From contig CAKSWA010000018.1 in assembly GCA_934511165.1 (NCBI GenBank), forward strand, positions 1-42,694: 42,694 nucleotides of DNA, read 5' to 3'. The stretch is from an uncultured Oscillospiraceae bacterium. Lineage in GTDB: Bacteria > Bacillota > Clostridia > Oscillospirales > Oscillospiraceae. Each line of letters starts with the position of its first letter. Position 1 is the stretch's first letter. Made by a program: the position numbers and the translations under genes. The notes beneath the pieces are model-generated. The model was not told where the DNA came from, ran no database searches, and worked only from the letters and a program-made list of their open reading frames with translations. This document shows positions 29,850 through 38,450 of this stretch, one piece after another.

Positions 29850-31889
29850 TCACAGAAGTTCCCGGTAGTACAGTCCGCCGGTACGCTCCCGCTCCGACTT
29901 TTTCCCCGCGCAGTAGTCCGCCGCGATGGCGGCGCACTCCGCCGCCGATTCGCGCGTGAACCACAAGATAAGATGATCCAGTCCGCGCAGGTCCTTATCC
30001 GCGATGTGCAGCGGCACGCTGTTCAAAAGCGTTGAATACTTTTTCTCCCCGCACTCGACCGGGAATTTGACGCCGCGGCGGTCGGTGAGCTCGCCTCGCG
30101 CGCGGCACGCCGCGCAGCCGATCTGTGCCCGGATCGGGCAGTTTCGGAAATGCATGAGCGGCAACCGGCCATAGACGATCGCGCCGATAGGGACGCGCCC
30201 GCCGAGGGCTTTGATGCCGCGCATGGAGAGCTCAAACGACGCCGTAACGCTCGAAAGCCCCTCTTCCTCGTAGTGGCGCAGCGCCTCGGTGTTGAGGATA
30301 TTGAGTCCCGCGCCGCCGTGCAGCGTGAGTCCCAGACGGCGCGTGAGCGGAATGGCATAGATGTTGTCGCCGTACACCTCGCGCAGCCCGGCGTCTTTCA
30401 GCGCCGCGAGACGCTCTTCGAACGCTTCTTCGTCCGCAGGCCAGAGGATCGCCGGGAGAACGCCGATGAGCCGTTCGCCAAACGTTTTGATGATCTCCGG
30501 CGTGATGCGCTCCACGGGTAGGAGAATTTTGGCAAAGCTCTCCCCCGAGGGTATCTGCGAAGGATCGGCAAAGCGCGCCCACAGTTCGCCGGTGCGGTCA
30601 CGATCCCGCTTTTCCGGGAGCATCGGTTGGCGTGCGTCGGAGCGCGGCCATGGCTTCGCCGCGCCGCGCGCTTCCATCAGCTGAGAAAGCGCCTCGCGTC
30701 GCAGCGCGTTGAGCGCGCTCGCCGGGAGTATGTATCCCGGCGTAATATCCGCGGAAAACTCCGTCACGGCAAACGGCGTACCGCCGGTTTTGACGAGATT
30801 TTTTTGGGCGCCCGGTGCGTCAAGCGCCCGGTTGAGCGCCGCTTCGGGCTGCGCGCCCACCGCGGTGACCGTATGCTCGCCGTCCGAAACGGTGAGGGTG
30901 CTCGCTGCATCGCTCATCGAAAACGCCATCGAAACGCCGACGCGCGGCGTCTCCTTCTCATAGAGCGCGGCGAGAGACTTCAGCACCTTGTCCGCGCTCT
31001 GGACATCGTCCTTCGTGCGGTAGCCGAACATGGATGTATCGCGTCTGCCGGTGAGATATCCGTCCGAAAAGCCGCTGCGGGAGAATACGGCGCGGAGCGT
31101 TTCCTCGTCGTAAGCCTCTCCTGCGAGCGCCTCGCGGCAGGCTGTCACGACGGCGGCAACGTATTCCGGGCGCTTCATGCGCCCTTCGATCTTGAACGTT
31201 GTGATCCCGGCATCTGCCATTTCCTGCGCGTGGCGGAGAAGAGACATATCCTTGAGCGAGAGCACATGGCCGCCCTTGCCGCAGCGCCAGTCCAGCCGGC
31301 ACGGCTGCGCGCACAGCCCGCGGTTGCCGCTGCGTCCGCCGAGCATCGCCGAGAGATAGCACGCGCCCGAAACGCTCATGCAATGCGCACCGTGGACGAA
31401 CGCTTCCGCGCCCGCCGTCGTGAGGCGGGAGGCGATTTTCTCCATTTCGGAGAGCGTCAGCTCGCGCGCAAGGACGATCGTTTTGCAGCCGAGATCCTGC
31501 AAATACAGTGCGCCGTCCAGATTATGCACGGCGGTCTGCGTGGAGGCGTGGCGCGGCAGCGTCGGGTACCGGTCGCGAAAAAGGCGCATAACGGCGCCAT
31601 CCTGCAATATGACGGCGTCTGCGCCCGATTCGGCAATGGCGTCCGCTTCCTCGATGAGCGCGTCCATTTCGCCGTCCGTCACGAGGGTGTTGACCGTGAC
31701 GAACACCTTTGTGCCGCGCTCGTGGCAGAATTTTACCGTTTCCGGCAGGGCGAGATCGTCAAAATTTTCGGCGTTGCGCCGGGCGTTGAAGTTTTTCGCG
31801 CCGAGATACACGGCGTCCGCGCCGCAGCGCACCGCCGCCGTGACTGCGGCAAAGCCGCCCGCGGGGGCGAGGATGATCGGTTTTGTCAT
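29850..31889 (-). CDS. U32 family peptidase (RlhA-like)
   Basis: A 679-residue protein of the U32/YdcP group. It begins IILAPAGGFAAVTAAVRCGADAVYLG in a TIM-barrel domain, and the family signature follows (EAFVHGAHCMSVSGACYLS, then GNRGLCAQPCRLDW). The cysteines of that signature, and others in CPIRAQIGCAACR, are the likely iron-sulfur ligands. Characterised relatives modify RNA: RlhA hydroxylates C2501 of 23S rRNA and TrhP acts on tRNA. The name peptidase is historical. A C-terminal domain about 380-500 (DUF3656 type) is present. The start is ATG at 31889, overlapping the YoaK stop as ATGA, so translation is coupled. Confidence 0.94.
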   Translation of the reverse strand: MTKPIILAPAGGFAAVTAAVRCGADAVYLGAKNFNARRNAENFDDLALPETVKFCHERGTKVFVTVNTLVTDGEMDALIEEADAIAESGADAVILQDGAVMRLFRDRYPTLPRHASTQTAVHNLDGALYLQDLGCKTIVLARELTLSEMEKIASRLTTAGAEAFVHGAHCMSVSGACYLSAMLGGRSGNRGLCAQPCRLDWRCGKGGHVLSLKDMSLLRHAQEMADAGITTFKIEGRMKRPEYVAAVVTACREALAGEAYDEETLRAVFSRSGFSDGYLTGRRDTSMFGYRTKDDVQSADKVLKSLAALYEKETPRVGVSMAFSMSDAASTLTVSDGEHTVTAVGAQPEAALNRALDAPGAQKNLVKTGGTPFAVTEFSADITPGYILPASALNALRREALSQLMEARGAAKPWPRSDARQPMLPEKRDRDRTGELWARFADPSQIPSGESFAKILLPVERITPEIIKTFGERLIGVLPAILWPADEEAFEERLAALKDAGLREVYGDNIYAIPLTRRLGLTLHGGAGLNILNTEALRHYEEEGLSSVTASFELSMRGIKALGGRVPIGAIVYGRLPLMHFRNCPIRAQIGCAACRARGELTDRRGVKFPVECGEKKYSTLLNSVPLHIADKDLRGLDHLILWFTRESAAECAAIAADYCAGKKSERERTGGLYYRELL

Positions 31890-32584
31890 AGCTGTTCCAT
31901 TCCTTCCGCACGCTTTTCCCGCAGGAACATAAGAAGAAAGCTCACCGTTAAAAGGACGCACGATATCCAGATCGTCCGCTCGCCGATGCGCGCCGTGAGC
32001 CAGGCGCCCGCGCCCGCGCCGAGAGCGAATATGCCGATCACGCCGAAATAGGTCAGCGCGCGGCGCAGAACGGCGGGATTTTTATCGTGGAAATACTCGC
32101 ACAGCGCTTCCGTACCGCTGCGGAGATTGCCGATGCACATCGTGCTCGCGTAGGCATGGCCGCGCACCTTGCGGAACGTCTGCACCTGCATGGCGCAGAC
32201 GAACGACACGAGCATATTGGCCGCCATGTTCCGCTCCTGCGGCAGAAAGCCGACGGCAAAGAGCAGCACAATCTCCAAAAGGACGATGAGCTGCCGCCAG
32301 TGGATCTTTTCCGTGCGTTTAAAGCGCCGGTGGATGCACTCGGCGGCGAACACGCCGAGCGCGAACGAGAGCACCGGCACAAGATAGTGCGCGGCGCGCG
32401 CCGTATCGCCCTCGAAGAGATAGGCGCTCAAGAGAACAATGTTGCCGGTCTGGGCATTTGCAAACACCTTGCCGCGGCAGAGATACGTATAGGCGTCCTG
32501 CAAGCCGCCGGAGAGAATGATGAAAGACGCCGTGAGCAGCGAATCAGACATCTGGGATCGCACGGCGCGGGTGGATGAAGGCAT
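31886..32584 (-). CDS. YoaK family membrane protein (DUF1275)
   Basis: A 232-residue protein with about six transmembrane helices. The DUF1275 hallmarks are LLTASFIILSGGLQDAYTYL near the start, FANAQTGNIVLL, and MQVQTFRKVRGHAYASTMCI with GNLRSG. The transported or sensed compound is unknown for the family. The ATG at 32584 follows CGGAGC at 8 bases; an ATG eleven codons in is the alternative. The promoter at 32620-32648 is close by, and the gene leads an operon with the U32 and HAAS genes. Confidence 0.93.
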   Translation of the reverse strand: MPSSTRAVRSQMSDSLLTASFIILSGGLQDAYTYLCRGKVFANAQTGNIVLLSAYLFEGDTARAAHYLVPVLSFALGVFAAECIHRRFKRTEKIHWRQLIVLLEIVLLFAVGFLPQERNMAANMLVSFVCAMQVQTFRKVRGHAYASTMCIGNLRSGTEALCEYFHDKNPAVLRRALTYFGVIGIFALGAGAGAWLTARIGERTIWISCVLLTVSFLLMFLREKRAEGMEQL

Positions 32585-32619
32585 GTGGTTTTGCTCCGAA
32601 TTTCACAAAAGTATCTTAT

Positions 32620-32648
32620 ATTATGCCACACTCGGCATGATTTCGCAA
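32620..32648 (-). promoter_or_regulatory. Promoter of the YoaK-U32-HAAS operon
   Basis: On the minus strand TTGCGA (32648-32643), a 17-base spacer and CATAAT (32625-32620), beginning 7 bases after the glnN terminator. Confidence 0.6.
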
Positions 32649-32655
32649 CAGGCAG

Positions 32656-32694
32656 AAGCGCCGCGCACCGGAACCGGTCCGGCGCGCGGCGCTT
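32656..32694 (-). terminator. Terminator of glnN
   Basis: A 17-bp GC-rich stem (32678-32694 with 32656-32672, one mismatch) lies 17 bases after the glnN stop. Its U-run is short (CTT, then CTG). Confidence 0.75.
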
Positions 32695-32711
32695 GTATTT
32701 GCGGTATGAGG

Positions 32712-34808
32712 TCACTTCACACCGAACATCAGCTCGGCATACGTCGGGAACGGCCAGCTCTTCGCGGGGATGAGCTTTTCGGCCGCGTCGCAGGGCTCGC
32801 GCAGCGCCGCCATCTTCGGCAGGACGCTGTCGCGGATGAACTCCGCAGCGCTCTGCACGTCGCTGATGGCGTGGTAAGCCTCGACCGCCGCTTCCAGCTC
32901 TTCCGCCGCCGCATTGATCTTTTCAGCGAGCGCGGAGAGCTTTTCGATCTGCCGCGCCTCATAACCGCCGACGGTCGTGCCGACCGCGGCGCGGCGGGCG
33001 TTCACGCCGAGAGCGAGCGTATCAGCATACGCCGTCACGGCGGGCAATATCTCGCGGCGCGCCATATCGAGCATCGTTTTTGCCTCGATGTGGACGGTCT
33101 TGCGGTAGTTATCGAGATTGATCTCGCAGCGGGACTTCAGCTCGGTCTCGGAATAGACCTTGTGGCGCGTGAGCATTTCCACGTTCTTCGGCGCGGTGAG
33201 ATACGGCAGCGCGTCCGGCGTCGTGCGCAGATTGAGAAGGCCGCGGACCTTTGTCGCCTCCTCGATCCAGGCGTCGTCGTAGCCGTTGCCGTTAAAGACG
33301 ATGCGCTTGTGCGCGCGGATCGTTCGCTGGATGAGCGTGTGGAGCGTGCCTTCAAAGTCGTCCGCCTTTTCCAGCTCGTCGGCGTACTGGCGCAGCGACT
33401 CCGCCACGGCGGTGTTGAGCATGACGTTGCAGCACGCGATGGAGTCGGACGAGCCGACCATGCGGAACTCAAAGCGGTTGCCGGTGAACGCAAACGGCGA
33501 GGTGCGGTTGCGGTCGGTCGTATCGCGCACGAAGCGCGGCAGCACATGCGCGCCAAGCTTCATAATGATCTTTTCGGTGCCGCTGTAGGGCGCGTCCTTC
33601 TCAATCGCGTCGAGCACTGCGGCGAGCTCGTCGCCGAGGAAGATGGAGATAACGGCCGGGGGCGCTTCGTTCGCACCGAGACGGTGGTCGTTGCTCGCCG
33701 TTGCAACGGAGAGACGGAGCAAATCCTGATAATCGTCCACAGCCTGGATAACGGCGCAGAGGAACAGCAGAAACCGCGCGTTCTGGTGCGGCGTGTCGCC
33801 GGGCTTGAGGAGGTTCACGCCCGTATCGGTGCAGAGCGACCAGTTGTTGTGCTTGCCCGAGCCGTTCACGCCGTCAAACGGCTTTTCGTGCAGCAGGCAC
33901 ACAAGGCCGTGGCGCGCGGCGACCTTTTTCATGAGTTCCATGGTGAGCTGGTTCTGGTCGGTGGCAATATTCACGGTCGTAAAGATGGGCGCGAGCTCGT
34001 GCTGCGCGGGGGCAACCTCGTTGTGCTCGGTCTTGGCAAGCACGCCGTGCTTCCACAGCTCTTCGTTGAGATCGGCCATGAACTCCGCGACGCGCGGCTT
34101 GATCGCGCCGAAGTAATGGTCGTCCATCTCCTGTCCCTTCGGCGGCATTGCGCCGAAGAGCGTGCGGCCGCAGAACATAAGATCCTCGCGCTTATCGAAC
34201 ATGGCGCGGTCAACGAGGAAATACTCCTGCTCCGGGCCGACGAGCGGGCGGACTACCTTCACATCGTCCATGCCGAAGAGCTTCAGTACGCGCAGCGTCT
34301 GCTTGTTGAGCGCCTGCATGGAGCGTAGCAGCGGCGTTTTCTTATCGAGCGCTTCGCCGCCGTAGGAGCAGAACGCCGTCGGAATGCAGAGCGTTTTGTC
34401 CTTAATAAAAGCGTGGCTCGTCGGGTCCCAGGCGGTGTAGCCGCGCGCTTCAAACGTGGCGCGCAGACCGCCGGACGGGAAGCTGGAGGCGTCCGGCTCG
34501 CCTTGGATGAGCTCCTTGCCGGAAAACTCCATAATGACGCCGCCATCCGGCGAGGGGGAAATGAAGCTGTCGTGCTTCTCCGCGGTGCTGCCGGTGAGCG
34601 GCTGGAACCAGTGGGTATAATGCGTCGCGCCCTTTTCTACCGCCCATTCCTTCATGGCGTCGGCCACGGCGTTGGCGACCGCCGTATCCAGCGTGCCGCC
34701 TTCATACATCGTCTTTTTCAGCGAGACATACACGTCATACGGCAGTTTCGCTTTCATCACGCGGTCGTCAAACACAAGACTCCCAAAATACTCCGGTACG
34801 GTGCTCAT
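32712..34808 (-). CDS. glnN: Glutamine synthetase type III
   Basis: A 698-residue enzyme that makes glutamine from glutamate, ammonia and ATP. The length and sequence mark it as the GS III family rather than the short GlnA type. Landmarks: N-terminal SLVFDDRVMKAKLP, the metal/glutamate motif GPEQEYFLVD, EVAPAQHELAPIF, NGSGKHNNWSL (ATP and substrate), and NRTSPFAFTGNRFEFRMVGS. The start is ATG at 34808 with AAAGGAG at 8 bases; the frame is open further up only through the leader. Its leader carries a terminator that competes with a two-hairpin ANTAR-type motif. The divergent operon encodes a second synthetase (GlnA) and the ANTAR protein. Confidence 0.97.
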   Translation of the reverse strand: MSTVPEYFGSLVFDDRVMKAKLPYDVYVSLKKTMYEGGTLDTAVANAVADAMKEWAVEKGATHYTHWFQPLTGSTAEKHDSFISPSPDGGVIMEFSGKELIQGEPDASSFPSGGLRATFEARGYTAWDPTSHAFIKDKTLCIPTAFCSYGGEALDKKTPLLRSMQALNKQTLRVLKLFGMDDVKVVRPLVGPEQEYFLVDRAMFDKREDLMFCGRTLFGAMPPKGQEMDDHYFGAIKPRVAEFMADLNEELWKHGVLAKTEHNEVAPAQHELAPIFTTVNIATDQNQLTMELMKKVAARHGLVCLLHEKPFDGVNGSGKHNNWSLCTDTGVNLLKPGDTPHQNARFLLFLCAVIQAVDDYQDLLRLSVATASNDHRLGANEAPPAVISIFLGDELAAVLDAIEKDAPYSGTEKIIMKLGAHVLPRFVRDTTDRNRTSPFAFTGNRFEFRMVGSSDSIACCNVMLNTAVAESLRQYADELEKADDFEGTLHTLIQRTIRAHKRIVFNGNGYDDAWIEEATKVRGLLNLRTTPDALPYLTAPKNVEMLTRHKVYSETELKSRCEINLDNYRKTVHIEAKTMLDMARREILPAVTAYADTLALGVNARRAAVGTTVGGYEARQIEKLSALAEKINAAAEELEAAVEAYHAISDVQSAAEFIRDSVLPKMAALREPCDAAEKLIPAKSWPFPTYAELMFGVK

Positions 34809-34841
34809 GCATCCCACTCCTTTTTTCGGAAAAAAATAATG

Positions 34842-34884
34842 AAAAAGGCGTCTCGGAGATCGCTCTCCAAGACGCCTTTGCCTT
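34842..34884 (-). promoter_or_regulatory. ANTAR-type antitermination leader of glnN (P1/P2 hairpins versus terminator)
   Basis: On the minus strand P1 (34884-34869) is a 5-bp stem AAGGC/GTCTT with hexaloop AAAGGC. P2 (34868-34855) abuts it, with stem GGAG/CTCC and hexaloop AGCGAT. Both loops have A at position 1 and G at position 4, the features known for ANTAR protein targets. The terminator pairs 34879-34864 with 34859-34844 and ends in TTTTT. It uses the P1 loop and 3' arm, so P1 and terminator exclude each other. ANTAR binding should therefore allow read-through into glnN. Confidence 0.82.
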
Positions 34885-34895
34885 CGATGGGCGAA

Positions 34896-34924
34896 ATTAT
34901 ATGCGCCCTGCACGGATTTGTCAA
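34896..34924 (-). promoter_or_regulatory. Consensus promoter of glnN
   Basis: On the minus strand TTGACA (34924-34919), a 17-base spacer and TATAAT (34901-34896). Both boxes are perfect consensus, as expected if control lies in the leader. Confidence 0.93.
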
Positions 34925-34957
34925 TTCCCAATTTTCGTTTTTTTGCGGTTTTTTTCG

Positions 34958-34986
34958 TTGACGCGCTCTCCCCGCGGTGTTATAAT
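34958..34986 (+). promoter_or_regulatory. Promoter of the glutamate synthase-glnA-ANTAR operon
   Basis: TTGACG (34958-34963), a 17-base spacer and TATAAT (34981-34986), back to back with the glnN promoter. Confidence 0.9.
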
Positions 34987-34996
34987 TTTCCGCGTT

Positions 34997-35067
34997 AATG
35001 AGCAAAGGAGTTCATTTCCCGTGGGAAGTTTATCCCCTCGGGAAATGAGCTCCTTTTGTATTTTCGG
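34997..35067 (+). promoter_or_regulatory. Attenuator leader of the glutamate synthase operon, ANTAR-like
   Basis: A 7-bp hairpin AATGAGC/GTTCATT (34997-35016) has hexaloop AAAGGA with A1 and G4. A long terminator follows (35004-35021 with 35039-35056, one G-T pair, then TTTT and a second T-run). The P1 loop and 3' arm are part of the terminator stem, so the two exclude each other, as in the glnN leader. The inner loop of the terminator can close as GGGA/TCCC around AGTTTA, which has A1 but not G4, so the second recognition loop is imperfect. Confidence 0.7.
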
Positions 35068-35083
35068 AAAGAAGGCGATTATT

Positions 35084-36175
35084 ATGAAGCGCGAAGGCGA
35101 GATCCGCATCCCCTCCGGGTGTGCCATTTCCGCCGTCATCTCCCGGGAGGGACGGCGCATGACCGGCGAGGCGGTCATGAAGAGCATGATCCCGATGCAC
35201 GACCGCTCCAACGGTCTCGGCGGCGGCTTTGCCGCCTACGGCATTTACCCCGACTACCGCGATTTTTATGCGTTTCACATTTTCTTTGACGACAACGCGA
35301 CGCGCCGCGAGTGCGAAGCGCTGCTCAAAGAGGGCTTTGAGCTTGTGCAGGCCGAGCAGATCCCCATCCACATCATCCCGGAGATCACCGACATACCGCT
35401 CATCTGGCGCTACTTTGTCTCTCCGCTGCCGTCGGTGCTCCACCGTCTCCAGCTCGACGAGAAGGAGTTCGTTGCCCGGACCGTTATGGACATCAACACG
35501 AAGTTCAAGGGCGCGTACGTTTTCTCCAGCGGCAAGAACATGGGCGTATTCAAGGCCGTCGGTTATCCCGAGGACGTGGGACGGTTTTACCGGCTCGACG
35601 AATATGCGGGCTACAGCTGGACGGCGCACGGCCGCTATCCGACGAACACCCCCGGCTGGTGGGGCGGCGCGCATCCGTTTGCGCTGCTCGACTATTCGGT
35701 CGTGCACAACGGTGAGATCTCGTCTTACGATGCCAACCGCCGCTTCATCGAAATGTTCGGCTATAAATGCACGCTGCAGACCGATACCGAGGTCATCACA
35801 TACATTGCCGACTATCTGCTCCGGCGGCAGGGCATGTCGCTGGAGGAAGCGGCCAATGTCATCGCCGCGCCGTTCTGGAGCACGATCCGCGGCAAAGCCG
35901 CATCCGAGGCCGAACGGCTCACCTATCTGCGCACGGTGTTTTCCAGTCTTCTTATTACGGGGCCGTTCTCCATCGTGCTCGGCTTCAACGGCGGGCTGAT
36001 GGCGCTCAACGACCGGCTGAAGCTCCGCTCGATGGTCACGGCGGAGAAAGACGATCTTGTGTTTATCGCAAGCGAGGAGGCCGCCATCCGCGCGATGGAG
36101 CCGGATGCGCGCAATGTCTGGGCGCCGATGGGCGGCGAGCCGGTCATCGTGCGCGTGAAGGAAGGAGCATACTAA
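35084..36175 (+). CDS. Glutamate synthase subunit, class II glutamine amidotransferase domain
   Basis: A 363-residue protein that should release ammonia from glutamine for glutamate synthesis. Class II amidotransferases use an N-terminal cysteine; here Cys13 in IPSGCAISAVIS is the candidate, so a 12-residue propeptide would be removed. Other marks are TAHGRYPTNTPGWWGGAHPF and YSVVHNGEISSYDANR, which hold the Arg, Asn and Gly residues of the glutaminase site. The ATG at 35084 follows AAAGAAGG. It corresponds to the amidotransferase domain of large GltB, here a separate gene at the head of the operon, and it abuts the FMN-subunit gene. Confidence 0.93.
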   Translation: MKREGEIRIPSGCAISAVISREGRRMTGEAVMKSMIPMHDRSNGLGGGFAAYGIYPDYRDFYAFHIFFDDNATRRECEALLKEGFELVQAEQIPIHIIPEITDIPLIWRYFVSPLPSVLHRLQLDEKEFVARTVMDINTKFKGAYVFSSGKNMGVFKAVGYPEDVGRFYRLDEYAGYSWTAHGRYPTNTPGWWGGAHPFALLDYSVVHNGEISSYDANRRFIEMFGYKCTLQTDTEVITYIADYLLRRQGMSLEEAANVIAAPFWSTIRGKAASEAERLTYLRTVFSSLLITGPFSIVLGFNGGLMALNDRLKLRSMVTAEKDDLVFIASEEAAIRAMEPDARNVWAPMGGEPVIVRVKEGAY

Positions 36176-37681
36176 ATGGCTATCGAATATATTTACCCGC
36201 CGTTTGAGGTCATCCGGCGGGATGAGCGGTGCACCCGCTGCCGCATCTGCGAAAAGCAATGCGCGAACGGCGTCCATACCTACGACGCCGAGCGAAAGAT
36301 CATGCTCGCGGATGAATCCAAGTGCGTAAACTGCCAGCGCTGCGTCGCGCTCTGCCCGACGCGCGCGATCAAGATCGTAAAAACCGACTGCTGCCTGCGC
36401 GAAAACGAAAACTGGAAGGGCGACACGATCCGCGAGGTTTATAAGCAGGCCGCCACCGGCGGCATTCTTCTCTCCTCCGGCGGCAACCCGACGCCGCTGC
36501 CGGGCTACTGGGACCGGCTTCTCATCAACGCCTCGCAGGTCACGAACCCCTCGATCGACCCGCTGCGTGAGCCGATGGAAACGCGCGTATTTCTCGGCAA
36601 GAAGCCGGACACGATCCGCCGCCGCGCCGACGGCTCGCTCGACACGACGCTCCCGCCGCAGCTGGAGCTTTCCGTGCCGATTCTTTTTTCCGCGATGAGC
36701 TACGGCTCGATCAGCTACAACGCGCACGCCGCGCTCGCCCGCGCCGCCGAGGAGCTCGGCATTTACTACAACACCGGCGAGGGCGGCCTGCACCGCGATT
36801 TCTACCGGTACGGCGCAAACACGATCGTACAGGTGGCCTCCGGCCGCTTCGGCATCGAGGAACGCTGTCTGAACGCGGGCGCCGCCATTGAGATCAAAAT
36901 GGGTCAGGGCGCAAAGCCCGGCATCGGCGGGCATCTGCCCGGCGCGAAGATTGTCGGCGACGTATCCAAAACCCGCATGATCCCCGAGGGCTCGGACGCC
37001 ATCTCCCCCGCCCCGCACCACGATATCTATTCCATTGAAGACCTGCGCCAGCTCGTCTACTCGCTCAAGGAGGCGACGCAGTATAAAAAGCCGGTCATCG
37101 TAAAGGTCGCGGCGGTGCACAACATCGCCGCCATCGCGAGCGGCATCGCCCGCAGCGGCGCGGATATCATCGCCATTGACGGCTACCGCGGCGGCACGGG
37201 CGCCGCGCCCACGCGCATCCGTGATAACGTTGGCATCCCCATTGAGCTTGCGCTCGCCGCCGTGGATCAGCGGCTGCGCGACGAGGGCATCCGCAGCAGC
37301 GTTTCGCTCGTCGCGGGCGGCAGCATCCGCTCGTCCGCGGATGTCGTCAAGGCCATCGCTCTCGGCGCGGACGCCTGCTACATCGGCACCGCCGCGCTGC
37401 TCGCGCTCGGCTGCCATCTGTGCCGCTCGTGCCATACGGGACGGTGCAACTGGGGCATTGCCACGCAGAATCCTGAGCTCGTCAAGCGTCTTGACCCCGA
37501 CGTGGGCGCGGAACGGCTCGTGAATCTCGTCACAGCGTGGAAGCGCGAGATCAAGGAAATGTTGGGCGGCATGGGCATCAACTCCATCGAGGCGCTGCGC
37601 GGCAACCGCGTGATGCTCCGCGGCATCGGTCTTACGGAGAAGGAGCTCGAAATTCTCGGCGTCGCCCACGCCGGAGAATGA
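36176..37681 (+). CDS. Glutamate synthase FMN-binding subunit with N-terminal ferredoxin domain
   Basis: A 501-residue central subunit that condenses ammonia and 2-oxoglutarate on FMN. Residues 15-60 carry two [4Fe-4S] motifs (CTRCRICEKQC and CVNCQRCVALCP). The FMN-dependent barrel follows, with SAMSYGSISYNAHAALARAAEE, GAGxKPGIGG-type loop GQGAKPGIGGHLPG and the sugar-phosphate site DGYRGGTGAAPTRIRD. A cysteine group near residue 420 (CHLCRSCHTGRCNWG) should bind the [3Fe-4S] cluster. The ATG begins directly after the preceding stop. No GltD-type NADPH subunit is present in the window, so electrons probably come from ferredoxin or a remote partner. Confidence 0.95.
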   Translation: MAIEYIYPPFEVIRRDERCTRCRICEKQCANGVHTYDAERKIMLADESKCVNCQRCVALCPTRAIKIVKTDCCLRENENWKGDTIREVYKQAATGGILLSSGGNPTPLPGYWDRLLINASQVTNPSIDPLREPMETRVFLGKKPDTIRRRADGSLDTTLPPQLELSVPILFSAMSYGSISYNAHAALARAAEELGIYYNTGEGGLHRDFYRYGANTIVQVASGRFGIEERCLNAGAAIEIKMGQGAKPGIGGHLPGAKIVGDVSKTRMIPEGSDAISPAPHHDIYSIEDLRQLVYSLKEATQYKKPVIVKVAAVHNIAAIASGIARSGADIIAIDGYRGGTGAAPTRIRDNVGIPIELALAAVDQRLRDEGIRSSVSLVAGGSIRSSADVVKAIALGADACYIGTAALLALGCHLCRSCHTGRCNWGIATQNPELVKRLDPDVGAERLVNLVTAWKREIKEMLGGMGINSIEALRGNRVMLRGIGLTEKELEILGVAHAGE

Positions 37682-37711
37682 CGGTGGAAAACCGCGGAAA
37701 GGTGTGATATT

Positions 37712-38434
37712 ATGGATTATATAGAAGCAGGCTCTCTCTCCTTTTCAGAGCTGAACGAGACCATCCGCAGCGCCGGGGCGAAATGCCGTGTGAGCGCCTG
37801 TCTCGGCCAGCGGTTCATTGCCGCCGGCATGTCCCGCAAGAGCATTGAGATCGACGGCATCCCCGGCAACGCGCTCGGCGCATACCTCAACGGCGCGGAC
37901 ATCACCGTCCACGGCAACGCGCAGGACGCCGTCGGCGACACGATGAGCGCCGGACGGATCGTTATCTACGGCAACATCGGCGACGCCGCCGGATACGCCA
38001 TGCGCGGCGGCGAGATTTTCGTGGAGGGCAACGCGGGCTACCGCGCCGGCATCCACATGAAGGAATACAAAGAACATAAGCCCGTCATCGTCATCGGCGG
38101 GCGCGCCGGGAGCTTTCTTGGCGAATACCAGGCCGGCGGGCTCATCCTTGTGCTTGCGCTGCATACGGACGGCAAACCCGTCACCGGCTATTTTCCCTGC
38201 ACCGGCATGCACGGCGGAAAAATGATTTTCCGCGGCGATGTATCGCGCGTGCCGTTCCCGAGCCAGGTGACGGCGCACGCCGCCACCGAGGCGGACATGG
38301 CGGAATTTGCGCCCTATGTGCGCGAGTACTGCCGTCTGTTCGGGCGCGACGCAGAGGCCATGCTCCGCGATCCCTATACCGTCGTCACGCCGGACAGCAA
38401 GAACCCCTATAAGCAGATGTACGTTTCCGATTGA
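37712..38434 (+). CDS. Glutamate synthase subunit, GXGXG domain
   Basis: A 240-residue subunit matching the C-terminal GltB domain, a right-handed beta-helix with repeated Gly-x-Gly-x-Gly turns. Repeats include IPGNALGAYLNGADITVHGN, DTMSAGRIVIYGNIGDAAG and RGGEIFVEGNAGYRAGIH. It is structural and helps form the ammonia channel between the amidotransferase and FMN parts. The ATG at 37712 follows AAAGGTGTGATATT. It completes the three-gene version of the synthase and is 16 bases before glnA. Confidence 0.93.
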   Translation: MDYIEAGSLSFSELNETIRSAGAKCRVSACLGQRFIAAGMSRKSIEIDGIPGNALGAYLNGADITVHGNAQDAVGDTMSAGRIVIYGNIGDAAGYAMRGGEIFVEGNAGYRAGIHMKEYKEHKPVIVIGGRAGSFLGEYQAGGLILVLALHTDGKPVTGYFPCTGMHGGKMIFRGDVSRVPFPSQVTAHAATEADMAEFAPYVREYCRLFGRDAEAMLRDPYTVVTPDSKNPYKQMYVSD

Positions 38435-38450
38435 GAAAGGCAGGAGCAGC

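Noticed and set aside
35030..37669. An 879-codon open frame on the minus strand.
   Set aside because: It lies opposite two well-identified glutamate synthase genes and is a by-product of high GC at third positions.
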